Shown here piece after piece: positions 41,156 to 54,600 of a stretch of 64,000 nt of DNA; the first letter of the stretch is position 1, and each line of letters opens with the position of its first letter. This DNA is from Thunnus maccoyii (lineage: Eukaryota; Chordata; Actinopteri; Scombriformes; Scombridae), in NCBI RefSeq assembly GCF_910596095.1, contig NC_056534.1, positions 15,079,490 through 15,143,489 of the forward strand, written 5' to 3'. The notes below the pieces were generated by a model. That model saw only the letters and a program-made list of their open reading frames with translations, ran no database searches and had not been told where the DNA came from. The translations under genes and the position numbers were made by a program.

Positions 41156-41759
41156 GAAGACAGGAGATGAGGAAGGGTGAAGGAGAAAATTTCTTTTCTA
41201 TGTGACAATATAGCAGAAAAATACAAAGAAAATGTAATTAGTGTATTCATTTCCCAGCTCTCACACTAATTACTTTTTCTTTCTACTTTTGTGTTATATT
41301 GTCACACAGTCATTATGAGTTTTCTTTCCCTTTAAATAACTGGCTGCACCTCTTGTTTACAACTTGAGTCTACAATCACAAACACACCAGGGGTCTAAAG
41401 GTTGTAATAAAAAAATAAAATGAAATAAATGAATAAATATCTTGCAGACCTTACAGTGGTTATACGTTTGAACAGCTTTTTTGTTTGTACATTCAGATAT
41501 TGGAGAAATGTATTGTTTGATATGGACAGTCAGATCTGAAAAGTTAAGAATTTGGATTTGTGAATATAAAATATGGTCAAAATAGAAAGCAAATTAATAG
41601 ATTAATAAAACTATGAACAGAGATTCCCCTCATATTCAGTGAATCCAAACAATATTTTTTTCCAAAGTGATAATAAAAAGTGAGAGTAGAGAGATATCAT
41701 AGACTTTATAAACAGTCTCTGGTAGATTTGATCAGGTGGCTGCACTTCCTGTGCTGATC

Positions 41760-41938
41760 AGCCACGTATCGCCACGTCTGCGCGCATGCTCAGTGTCGCC
41801 CTCACATTGGTGGAGTTGTTCCGGGGTTGGTAGAAAAAATCATCACTGTGTTTCTTTATTTTCTCCTTTCTTTTCACATTATTTATCACACTAATCACGT
41901 AGAGGGGAGTCTGAGGGTTTCTGCGGACGTCTGTAGAG
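41760..41938 (+). promoter_or_regulatory. uso1: uso1 promoter and 5' UTR, with NRF1-like and CCAAT motifs
   Basis: TGCGCGCATGCTCA (41779-41792) resembles the NRF1 palindrome, and an inverted CCAAT box (ATTGG) lies at 41806-41810. Both are 130-160 bp before the uso1 ATG. No TATA box was seen. The start of transcription is inferred to lie after 41820. Confidence 0.45.
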
Positions 41939-44900
41939 ATGAACTTCTTCAGAGGAGTGATGGGAGGGCAGGCAGCCGGGCCACAGCCGTCCGGAGCGGA
42001 GACGGTAGGAAACCAGTCCGGCTAGCTGAGGCTAGCTGAGGCTAGCTGCGGCTTTCCACCTCTGTGTATCTGATAAAATGAGACCACACACACGTCATCA
42101 TATCACATGTGGGGTTTCTATACTGAAAGATGATGTGTTATCTCTCCTAAAAATCACCCAGAATAATTTGTTAAGATACAGGGGCCTTCCTTTAATGAAT
42201 GACAACATTTAGCTAGACAGGCTAATTAGCTAACTTGGCAAATCTGTCACTCCGCAGTCTATTAGGACTGATTGACTTACCTGCTGTCTTCGCTACGTGT
42301 AGCTAATCAATAGAAGAATGAATGAATAAAACAGACAGAATTGTCTATTAGGAGTGTCAGCTGTCAGCTGGCTAATCAACACCATCCGACAATATCTTTT
42401 TTATTCAAATAACCTTCAACAATAAAGAAAGAAATATCCAATGTGATGAATGGTATCAAAGGCAGATAAATTATTCTGCAACATAAAAATCAGGCCTTCA
42501 TCTTGATATACTATTCACTGTCATGTAGTGCTGTAACTAACAATTAGTTCATCGTATGATCGTTTTCTTGATTAAAGATCCCCGCCAGACATGCTTTAAG
42601 ACATGTAAAAATACTCTGCTTTGAATAATAATATGTGTCTTGATATTGGATTCCCACAAAAAAAGCTTAACTAGTTAGAAATTCCTAAAATTGACAGCCA
42701 GTCCTTCCTCATTAAAAAACCCAGAATGTATAAATATGCAAATATTGTTCATTTCAAGAGTTTAACTGTTGGACAAAGATGTTTCCTGTTTCACTGAAAA
42801 GTCAGTTCTCAGTGTTTGTGAACTGGAGGCTTCATGTTTCCACATCACACTTGTGTAAGTTGAATATTGGACCAGGATTGGGTCCAAACTAGTTATGATG
42901 TCCAAAATCATGCTCATCAGTAGACTTTCACTTTCAGCAGATTAATTTGAAAACAGCTTTCTTGTGTCAAACTCTGCACATTCATCATTCTGCACAATAA
43001 AGTTCAAACATCACAGTCACGCAGCAGTAAGAAAAACACATTTTTAACTGGAAGGGGACTATTAACATCTAGTCCAACATTGAAAGTAAACACTGAAAAT
43101 AAAAGAGCTCGCTGCTCTATCTGCTTGTTTCATCCAAAGCCCAGAGATATTCAGTTTACAGTAATATTAAACAGACGAGCAGCAAATCCTCACAGGGTAT
43201 AATTATTATAAACAATCGTCATCTTAATGCACAGTAGCAAATGAATACCATGCGGAGTATTGAATGCAGGGCTCCCTTGACATGTTGTCTTGCTGGCATT
43301 GCAGAAGGATAATAACCACATAAACAGATCTTTGTCTCTAAACATTCTTGTTCTGACAGCTCAGCTTACCCGCTTGTCCATTCATCCAGAAACTGAGTAT
43401 GTGAGTGTGTTAAAGATCCCCCCCCCCCCAGAATTGTTTTAAGACATAAAAAAAACTCAGCTTTAAAAATAAGTTAGTCTGTTTAAAAAAAAAAAAAAAA
43501 AAGTTCAATTATCTTGTTAAATATTCTGAAAATTACATCTACTCCTTTTCCCTCATTGAATAATCCCAAATCTACTAGTGTGCAAATATTGGTCATTTCA
43601 AAAAGTAAACTACTGGCCACAAAATGTCTCCTACTACTACAAAGTCCAAATTTCAGTGTTTACCTGCTGGAGGCTTCAAGTTTCCACCATCACACTTTTG
43701 TCTTAAATCACAGTTGGCTCCAAACTAGTTGTGATGTCCCAAAATAATGCTCGTATGCACGATTTAAAGTCAGCACAGGGAAACTTTCTCGCACATGAAG
43801 GTGAAAACAGTCTTCCAGGGTCAAACTCTGCACAGTGAAGCTCAAACATCCAACTGAAGGAATAATAACCAAAACAAAAAACAAGTTTCAGTGCAGAGGG
43901 GTCACTCCTGTCTTCACTATCACTAGTAGTATTTAAAAGACGAGGCAGGTAATATTTGATATTTTCTCTTGTTGTCAACACATTTAATTAAAAGACCTAA
44001 ACAGCCAATGACTTGATTCCACTTCATTAGTATTGCCTGCGTAGCCAAAGCCTGATATATCACATTCCTCAGTGCCATAAACCTCCATTGTTGTCTGAAT
44101 CTTTTAAAAAAAACATCATCAGTGAGCCACACAGTTGATACGGATGACATGTTCCTTTATTACAATGAACATGGGCACTGTAGTTTATTTTCATTCAATC
44201 TCACATACACCATAATGATAAATACTCATTTATGTGTGTTAATCTGTGTCTGAAAATTGTCCCCAACCAATGGACTATTTATTCCTGTTTGAGTAAGGTT
44301 TTCTAAAAACTACAGGGTTTGCTGTTTTAGGAAATTACTGAGCCTTTAAAAAATGAAACTATAGATTTCTGACCAGATTTGAAAGATTTATGTCTCAAGA
44401 GGGAAGGGAGAAGGAGTGCCACAGACAGAGCAGAGAAGTCGGAAAAGTATTGAGAGATGTTGTATATGAGGCAGAAAATGCAAGCAAAATAAATAATGAT
44501 TCCTCCGTTGACAGATCCAGAAATTGTGTGACCGGGTTGCCTCCTCAACTCTCCTAGAAGACCGCAGAGATGCTGTCCGGGCACTTAAGTCCCTCTCCAA
44601 GGTAATTAATGAGGAGAAAATCATAATAATAATATATGAACGATTGGTAGAGATTTATGTCAAGCAACATTTACTGATGATTCTGTACTTTTTATGCAGT
44701 CGTGTTAAGTGTATTAACCTTTTTTAATATACAGGAGTAGCTGTCAACAAAGAGAAAACAGCACTGGAATTTAATCAGTGTTGTCCTGTATTGATGTAAA
44801 TGGATGGCGGACATTTGTGAATGTTTTCTCCTCTGTCGCGCTGTCATACATGTACAATCAATCAATATCGGGGTCATGAATAAAGCTGATGAACATGAAC

Positions 44901-45664
44901 TAGTCACTGACACGGGCCTCAAACAAGTCACCTCTCAGTTCTGCTCATGGACAGTTTTGTTACTGGCTGCTCCACCAACCATGAATAATGAGTTTGTCAG
45001 GCATGAAAAAGGGGTTTAGGAGGCACAGGGTGGCCTGTTAACATGTAGGGGGGTCAGCACTAGTCTGAAACACAGAGAGAGGTGTGTAGACTTCCTGTGT
45101 TTTTATAAGAAATACAATATAAAGCACATCAGTGTTATTTTTGTTTGTGTATTAAAATACCTTTTATTTCTCAGTTTTTCTTGTAAGTGCTAACCGAAGT
45201 GTGTCATCGATCTTATGAGTATTATTCTCTTTTGTAGAAATATCGCATGGAAGTTGGCACACAGGCGATGGATCACTTGATTAACATACTGCAAACTGAC
45301 AGGTATGTTGATGCAGGTGTAAATATTAAAATGAAGAATGCTTCAGTTCCATTTAGCTGCTTCAGTTTCAGGTCCTGTTACTGTGCATGCTGGCTCGCTG
45401 TCATGGCTATCTGGGACACTTGAATTGATCGGACCTTATTAGTAACACCTGTGTTTTTCTTGCAAAATGTCTGCTGTGAAAATTATTATATTTGTGTTTT
45501 TTAGGTCTAGTATATGTTGTCTTGTAAAGAGCTTTGTGCTCATTCTGTTTCCCCCAAGGTTCTTATAAAGTAACATGTAGCAGCTATGTTTAGACTTTTT
45601 ATCAAGTATTTCATTTGACTCAAGTTTTGTAAACAATAAATCCTGTGTTTTGTTAACATTCTGC

Positions 45665-45696
<32 letters not shown>

Positions 45697-48600
45697 TCAA
45701 CAGGTCTGACTCCGAAATCCTCGGCTATGCTTTGGACACGCTTTACAACATCATCTGCAATGATGAGGAGGAAGAACAAGGTATTGCAATCTGAGAATTA
45801 TTAGAAATGACAAAATTCACCCTGAAGTGTCCGTTATTAGAAAAGAAAAGAACATTATTCATACATTCATTCATTCATTCATTCAGTAATTTTTTAAAAC
45901 CCTTTTGAAGATAATTCTTCCTAATTGTATGGCTACTGTAAATGGTCTTGACTGACTGAACCATTGTTCTGTTTGCATGTATAAATGAGTTCAATTCATG
46001 TTAATTGGACTTCAGTCAATTTGCATTCCCCTCCTCTATACACTGATTATGTCTGTTTTATATAAAGATTCTCGTCTCTCTCTTCTCTTCCATGTTTTAA
46101 CCCCACAGATGAATCAGAAGGTAAAACTCTTTGACTGTGCATGATGCAGCTCCCCTCCCCCCCCTTAACCACCAGCAGCACGCACAAATCATAGGTTCTT
46201 CTTGGTTGAGCTGTTGAAAAGGAGAGCATTAATAGTCTTTTTACAGTGTTCAGATTGTAAAAAGCTGCTAAAGTACAAGGCTGGTTGATTGTTTTCATGG
46301 CATGTCTTCATGAGAATCAAATGCTAGCTTTTGGGTGAAGCTTTAAACTTCCTCTTCCTCCCCCTGCCCTCGCAGACGCAGTAACCTCTATCCCTGTCTC
46401 AGGGAAGCATAAGAATGTGTCCATACCTGGTCAGTACTGAAATCAAGCTATCTGTGCGGTAGTTAGGCTGCTACATAACTAACTTCACTAAAATCAGTGG
46501 GCACCGGAAAAGTGACTTGAAGGTGTTTTGGGTGGTAACAAGAACGCTTCACTAATACCACCTCATGCCCGAACCTGTCTGTTAATATGTCATTTCTTAT
46601 TGCTCCTTTGTTTCCTCACATTTTAATACCTTTAATACCTTTTTGCACACTTGTGGTGAAATTATGCAGTTGGATTGTTGATGTTGGACTTGTTGATGAT
46701 GGATTTGTTGACATCTTAAGTGTTTTTAAATGTCAGTTCACCCAAATTACAAAAAAAAATATATTTACTTACTTTCTTTTAGTGGTATATAAGCATGAAG
46801 ATAGTTTTGGTTTCATTTGCCAAAGTGTTTAGATCCATGGATAACTCACTGTGGCAAGGATGCAGTTTTTTGAAAGATGATGTCGCTGTTATATTTTTAA
46901 AAATCTTTGTCCTTGTGGACCAGCAGAACAAGTTGTAAACAAAACATTGACATATTATCACCTTTATATACAGTAGTTGATATGGTGAACGTGTTGGCAA
47001 ACAGTTGTTTATTAAGAGCAGACACGTAGCGACATTATTGTTCATTTTATTATTCATTTGAAGTCGTATTTTTTGATCTCCACCAACTCCAGAGGGAAAT
47101 ATTTAGCTCTTTAGCCACTAAGTGCTCCACTGTGTTCACCAGCTAGTCGCTAACTTTGTCTGTTGGCTGATTGGTGCTTAGCAGGTAGTCCAACATGGGT
47201 TTATCAGAAACAAAACAATAAATGTGCGGGCTGTAGAAACCGAAACAAGGGGCTGAAAGACACTAAAATGCTCCATAGAGCTGAGGGGAACTGAGGAGTC
47301 GGGTGATAGTTCTCTGTGAGGTCGTCACTATGAGCTACACCTGTCCATTACACACAGTAATTTGATCAGTTGTTAATATAAAAATATTGATAAGTGCAGC
47401 TTTAAATTTATTCAGCACCATAATATGAAATTCCAATCATCTTTATTTTAATGGTGTGGAAGCTGAAATCTCAGAGTTGAATAACTCAAAACATGGGCAA
47501 TTAAAACTATCTGCATTACTAAATACCGTCACAAGTAAGTGAGGTATTTTTTTTAATTGGGGTGACAGACCCCTGAAGTTTTGGACAGATAAATAGGAAG
47601 TTTCTGCTTCCCAAGGACTCGCAGCACTGTAGAATAATCCCTTAATTAGTTGTTTATTTAATAACATTTAGAAAGTTCAGAAACTTTGTGCTTTTTCTTA
47701 CTTACTTTACTTATCAAGTAAAACAAATTAAAGGGAGGATTCTACAGAGTTGCGAGTCCTTGAAAAGCAGGAATCAACACACAGTCTTGGGATCTGTGTG
47801 TGTGCATGTGCATGTTTCTGACATAACCTACTTTCAGAGAGAAATTTCAGACTAAAGACCAGTTGGCTTGTCTAACTGGAGACAAAAGCTGTGTCCCCAA
47901 TTGGGAAAAAGCTGATTATGGTTAGGTCAAGTCTCCAGGAAATGAATGTAAGTCAATGTAATGTCCTCAAAGTGACTAAAGTAAACGTGTGTGTTCTTTT
48001 TTTCTTTTTACACTGATTGCCCAGATTTGTAGGTTGGGAATATGCCTATTTTTGAGTGCAGTACTGTTCCTAACCAGCTCGTCACACTGAAAGCTCATCC
48101 CTTATTTAATGTTTATTCCTGTGTATAAACAGTAGATTCCCTCACAGTAACCCTACTGAGCTCCGTTCACCCTCCCATCCAGCTGCCTCCTCATCTGTTT
48201 ATATCTCTCTATGTTTCCAGAAGGCGTGTTCACAATATCACCCTGAGCATGTGCACAATTATTGGACGGATATGAATATTCACGATAAATGTCATTAGTC
48301 GAAATCACCACTCTGGTTTAGGTTTTTGAGAATTTGCAGATCCAGTAATTATCGCTGTCTAACTCAGGCTGATTGCTATGAACAAACCAACTGGTTCCCT
48401 CACTAGACTGATGACTCGCGCTGTGGTGTTCCTTGCAGAAGTTTCTAATTTCATCTTTCTATCTTCCTTCACAGATGAGAATGCCCAGAAGCAGGCAGAT
48501 GACCTGGGTGCCCAGTTTACAGACACGTTCATCCAGGACCCTGAACATGTGACCCTGCTTCTCACTCTGTTGGAGGTACTGATTTTGGTCCAGCAGCAAG

Positions 48601-51600
48601 ATGTCTTTCTTATTTGTCTGGAACACTGCGTCATATTCATATGTTCATTTTTAGGAGTTTGACTTCCATGTACGTTGGCCTGGGGTGAAGCTGTTGACTG
48701 CTCTGCTGAAGAACCAGGGAGTCCAGCTGCAGGGTATCATTCTGGTCAGCCCCATGGGTGAGTTTCTCCTCCACAGCAACAAGTGCAGCAACACGGTCAA
48801 CGAAATGTCAGATCAAACTTTCACACTCAGTTTTATATCAACAAATTGTCTCAAACTATCTTCTTCAACCAGTATTTAATCAGCTTTTGTTTGTCTGTTT
48901 CCATCTGCAGGTGTTTCCAGACTGATGGACCTGTTGGCAGACTCTCGAGAAGTAATTCGCAATGATGTGAGTACTTTTCTTTTCTGTTTTAAGCTACTAT
49001 TTTACAGTAAACAACATGAAGTTTTTTGAAAGTGTTGAATACAGATATATGACAGTAAAATATAAATGTAATACTACAACAACCAAATAGTTATGTGATG
49101 ACTGACAACCTGTTTTTCATCTTCCAACAGGGCCTGTTGTTGCTTCAACAGCTGACTAAAAGCAATGCGGCCATTCAGAAAATTGTTGCATTTGAAAACG
49201 CATTTGAGCGTCTTCTCGATATCATCACAGAAGAGGGCAGCAGTGATGGAGGTAAAAAAAAAAAAAAAAGATTTGGAACTTTTATTGTTTCAAATCTCCA
49301 GTGCAGAATTGCCTTTAATTTAAATACAGTTTTGCCTTTAGTCATTTCTATAATTTAAGATTACTGTCCATCTTGTGATATTTGACATCCATCCTGTGTC
49401 CTGTGTGCAGGTATTGTGGTGGAGGACTGTTTGCTGCTGTTGCTCAACCTGCTAAAGAATAACAGCTCCAACCAGAACTTCTTCAAGGAGGGCTCTTACA
49501 TCCAGAGAATGAAGCCCTGGTTCGAGGTCGGTGATGATAACTCCGGCTGGTCGGCACAAAAAGTCACCAACCTCCACCTCATGCTGCAGGTAACGTGTCA
49601 TGTTCAGTTATTGCTCAAATTTTCCAATAACCAATTCATCATACTGAACATTAGGATGTTGTGTTAATAAAATCTTGCAATATTCTGGGCTTAATCCCAG
49701 CTGGTGCGAGTCATGGTGTCTCCAGTGAACTCTCCAGGAGCTACAGCCAGCTGTCAGAAGTCCATGTACCAGTGTGGCCTGCTGCAGCAGCTGTGTACCA
49801 TCCTCATGGCCACCGGTGTGCCTGCCGACATCCTCACTGAGGTAATCACAATAACACTTAAAGTAAAAACCCACTACAGAGAATAGTTGCTCACCCCAGG
49901 CTCAGTAACTTTGAGACAAACTGTGTTCTGGCTGCTTGTTTTCAGACCATTAACACTGTATCAGAGGTCATCAGGGGCTCACAGGTCAACCAGGACTACT
50001 TCGCTTCCGTCAATGCTCCTTCAAACCCACCAAGGTGAGACACAACCAACGCACACCGAGATGTCTTCTATCCATCTGAAAGTAAACTCCGTTACGTCAT
50101 CGCTGATCTCTTCTTCTCTTCTTCTTCATCGATCCATAGACCAGCCATTGTGGTCCTGCTCATGTCCATGGTCAATGAGAGACAACCATTTGTGCTTCGC
50201 TGCGCAGTCCTCTACTGCTTCCAGTGTTTTCTCTACAAAAACCAGAAAGGACAGGGAGAGATAGTGGCTACACTGCTGCCCTCCACCATTGATGGTCAGT
50301 TACACCAAGCTGCGAACTTTATAAGTGACATTATCAATTGTTTTTGTTTTTCTTATCAGACTTTGTACCAGAGGCGTCAAATACAGAATCTCAGAATCAA
50401 CATAAGTCTCTTTTTTAAGCTTCCTACTTCCACCTCAACAATTAATAGAAGTTCCCCTTGAAGAGTGAACGACATCACTGCTTGCAGATTTTCTTAGTGG
50501 CTTTTGATTCTATATATTTAAAACACTGGCAGGCTAATCTACATAATGTGATGCAGGAAAAAGGAAATAGCATAATTTATGAGCATATGAGAATCATGTT
50601 ACACACAAATAAAGGCCACAAAATCAATTTTCCACAAGTGATTGAAGTGTAAAATAATATTTAAAGTGGCATAGACACAATTTACAGCTCATCTGTGTTT
50701 TTAAATGGCTTATATCTATAGATTTGACCATATAGACAAAATGTCATAAAATTAATTGGCAACTATTTAGATAATTGATTAATATTTTATATAATTTTGT
50801 TCAGGCAAAAATGCCAAACATTTACTGGCTACAGCTTCTCAATACTGCTTTTCTCTGTTTTATATCATTGTAAACTAAATATCTTTGTGTTTTTCACTGT
50901 TGGTCAGACAAAACAAGACGTGTGAACACATCTAACTTTTTTTTTTTTTTTTACTATTTTCTGACATTTTTTAGAGAAAATGAGAAAATAATCGTCTGAC
51001 TAATCAATTAAAATAATTGTTAGTTGCAGCTCTAGCCACAATATTCACAATCATATTAACAATCTGTTCATTTTTTTCCCCACAGCCAACTCCATCTCAG
51101 CCGGCCAGCTGCTGTGCGGAGGCCTATTCTCAGCAGACTCTCTGTCCAACTGGTGTGCCGCTGTGGCCTTGGCTCACGCCCTGCAAGACAACCTCACCCA
51201 GAAGGAGCAACTGTTGAGGGTTCAACTCGCCACCAGCCTGGGGAAGCCCCCTGTCTCCTTGCTACAGCAGTGCACCAACATCCTGTCCCAGGTAGGCCAA
51301 TAACAGTGCTGCTGAGATGGAGGAGATGTTAATAGGCTACAGTATGTGTGTCTGGGCAGTGAGGATTGTTTAAGAACGGGACTGTTTTTTTTGACAAATG
51401 GACAAAGGTTAAGTGTCAACATCAGTGAAAAGAACAGTGTCACATTATTGTGGTTTTGCAGGGTGATAAGATCAACCGACGGGTGAGTAAAGTGTGTGTT
51501 TTTGTGTTTGGGCGGCACCTGTCCTGTGTTTTTTGGCTTGGCATCTGTAGTAGGGGTTTTGTTGGCCCACGTGTTGGGGGATCTTGCTTCCTTGTAACTC

Positions 51601-54600
51601 TTTGACCCCCACCCAAACCCCACCCCTACCCCCTCCTAACCTACGGCTAGTTCTTCCTCATTAGGGTGCTACACGGGTGAACTCCTCCCCACAGATTTGG
51701 AGGCTTGTGATCCAGGTGCTCACACTGCGTCCACTACTGGAATGTGGGGAAGTACACAAGTGATCACCCGAGAGAGGTTCAGCTGTTTGTTTTTTTTGTG
51801 GTTTAATCTCTGCTGATATCATCCTAACACCCGCTTTTTTAACTGTGACCTTGGACTATTCGCTGTGCTGCAAGCCCTTATCTATCTGGTCAGGAAGTGT
51901 GCGCTGCAGCAACTTTTGGGCCTTTTCCTGTCCAAGTGAGGCATCTACACTCTTGTCTTGTTCTCTTGTTTACGTGCACCTGCGTACAAATGCACAACGC
52001 AGGTGCCAGAAGATTTTTTATAATTTTTACTTATGAGGAATATTAAATTTCCACTTTGTGCTCAGATGCTTCAAATTCAGTCATAATGAAACCCTCATGG
52101 TTTCCTGGGGAAACCAGTTTGCACTGCCCTCTTTAAACGTCCTCTTGAGTTGCAAATTCTTCCTTTTTCAGCCATCATAGACTCTGCTCTGGGAGGTTGT
52201 TGCAATCTGCTTAAATGCATGAACTTACATGCGCTCTGCTGGTGAAACTCCTCGCTATCAGTTGACAAATGTGTCACATGGGTTTCTACATCCTCTGCAA
52301 GATAACAGTGGGAGCAATGATTCAGTCTTTACAATATATACAAGGAAGTGTCTTTGAGGCACCTTTTTATCAAGGCTACTTGGGGGTTTTCATAAACCAG
52401 ACCTGTTTGTTTGTCTGTGACATGATGAGAATTACTTTCAGTCCATGTTGACATTAGGAGAGAGGAAACTATCAAACAGAGCTCAAAGATCTTAACACAT
52501 ATTCCCATTTCTACACTTTCCCTTTGGAATAACTTCCAAGAACTGCCATATTTGTTGTGGTGTAGAGATTTTTATGCTCCTATGTCCCTAGGAGCTGTGT
52601 TGTCAGGGGCAAAGACTCCTGGTTGGGTCTTTCAAGGCAAATAATCGGTTTAGGTGCCAGACTATGAACCATTCTTTGTGGTGGCATTTTGGGGGTTGAA
52701 CTTACCTGGATCTGGTTACCAACAGGTGTTAGTCTGGCAGTAGCCTCGCTGGTTATGGAAACGGGCTCTTGAGATGTGGGTTTCACTTCTTGTTGGGGAT
52801 TGCACTCTGCTGGAAAACAGTGAATTGCCCCTGTCAGGTTTGGAGCAAGTTGTTGCCCCAACTATCTCAGGTTCATGAGAGAGGGGAACATGGAGCAGGA
52901 GGTTGACAGGTGGATTGTTGTGGAATCAGCAGAGTGCAGATGTTAAACTGGATTGTTGTAGTGAGGAGGGAGCTGAGCCTGAAGGTGAAGAAGCTCGTGA
53001 TTTTGCTTCTTGCTTGGAATAGAAGTGCTGCTCATTCATGGTGAAAGGAGTAAAATCTCACTGACTTTTAGAAGCAAATATTGTACTTTTCACTCCACCA
53101 CATTTATCTGACAGCTTTAGTTACTTTGCAGATTCAAATTATTGTTACACAATATAATAAACTAATAAATTCTGATGTTATATCATAGACCAAGCTATAA
53201 TATACCTATAAAGTAGTTACAATCAGCCACCTTAACCAGCTACAACATTAAGGCCCCTTTACACTGTGCGATTTTGGACAGTCTGAGACAAAAGTTGACT
53301 ATCGTGAGAGAAACGTGGTGAAATCTTTGTTTGTCAGTTCAAAACGGTGCTCATGTCCACCGACGACCCATTTGGAGCTGTGGCGACCAAAGACAGCCTG
53401 AGGAATGAAGATAAAATTCTCACAACGAGACTGCCGCTACAACAAACGTCTACAAACAAACCAATCAGAATATGACATGAAATGATACAGACTATACTGG
53501 CTGACATGATATTTCCTAAGCGCATTTTTTTGAATAATGTGTAAGGGGGAAAACACTCGTTCCCCTTAATATGTCCATGGCACACAAAAACACAAAATGA
53601 TGAATGTGAAACAAAAAAGAAGTTTGTGTGACTTTGCTGCATTTTCACAACATCAGAGTCGCACGGATGGATGCTGGGAGCTGATGACGTGACTCTGCTT
53701 TCATATACTGTTTTCTATTTACATCACAGCGCTACGGTTCACCACATATTCTGACTGATTGTGACTATGATCTTATCTTAGGTAGTCTCGCGCAACGTGA
53801 CACGCAATGCATGATCATTGTTGTCACACAGTCTAAAAGCGCCTTTTTAAAATGATACTTACTCATTAATGCATCCATAGTTATTATCTAGTAATACACT
53901 GTATATGATTCTGAAATTGGCAACTCTGCATAATGAGCACTATTGGTACTCTGAGTATATTTTGATGCTTATACTTGCTAGAAACAATAAGTATCTATAA
54001 GTAATTATAAGTACAATTTTGAATTCAGTACTTTTACTTGTAACAGACTATTTCTACACTGTGATATTGTTACTTTTACTTAAGTAAAAATCTAAATACT
54101 TCTCCCACCACTGTTCATATTAAAAGCTTCAGCAACTAGTGACAATTCAGTAATAAATCTTTTCATCTAATAACTGTTAGACTGTAGTTTTAACCACATT
54201 CATCCACCCAAACACACATAAACAGAAATACAGTATAATTTTCTTTGCTGAGGCCAATGTTTGTTCAATTAATACTTGTGGTCATTTTCCTTTCTTTTGT
54301 TTTCTTCTTCATTTTTGCATTACGTCACATTTGGAGACTAAATCTGAAAAGGTGATTTTGTAAGTCTTTGTAATGCTGATATGCTGAAAAGTTTTTGCCC
54401 ACTCCTTCATCGCTCAGATCTCCCATATTTGCTCAGTTTTGGCATTTCTTTATTTTACTTCAGGAGTAGAGATCTGCTCTTCGTAAAGCATGTTGTGCAT
54501 TAAACGTTAATGCACCAGCTTATTAGCAGCCTTCAACTACAGTGTAGAGTTTATAGCTTCTACTCGCCTCTGCACTGTGTCCCAATCTGTATTTATTTTC

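Larger units (their letters stand above)
37750..41760. other. intergenic region, G-gamma gene to uso1
   Basis: Contains the CA and TG microsatellites, the decayed L2-like LINE and a second LINE tail listed separately. The rest is AT-rich with no gene that I can support. Confidence 0.55.
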
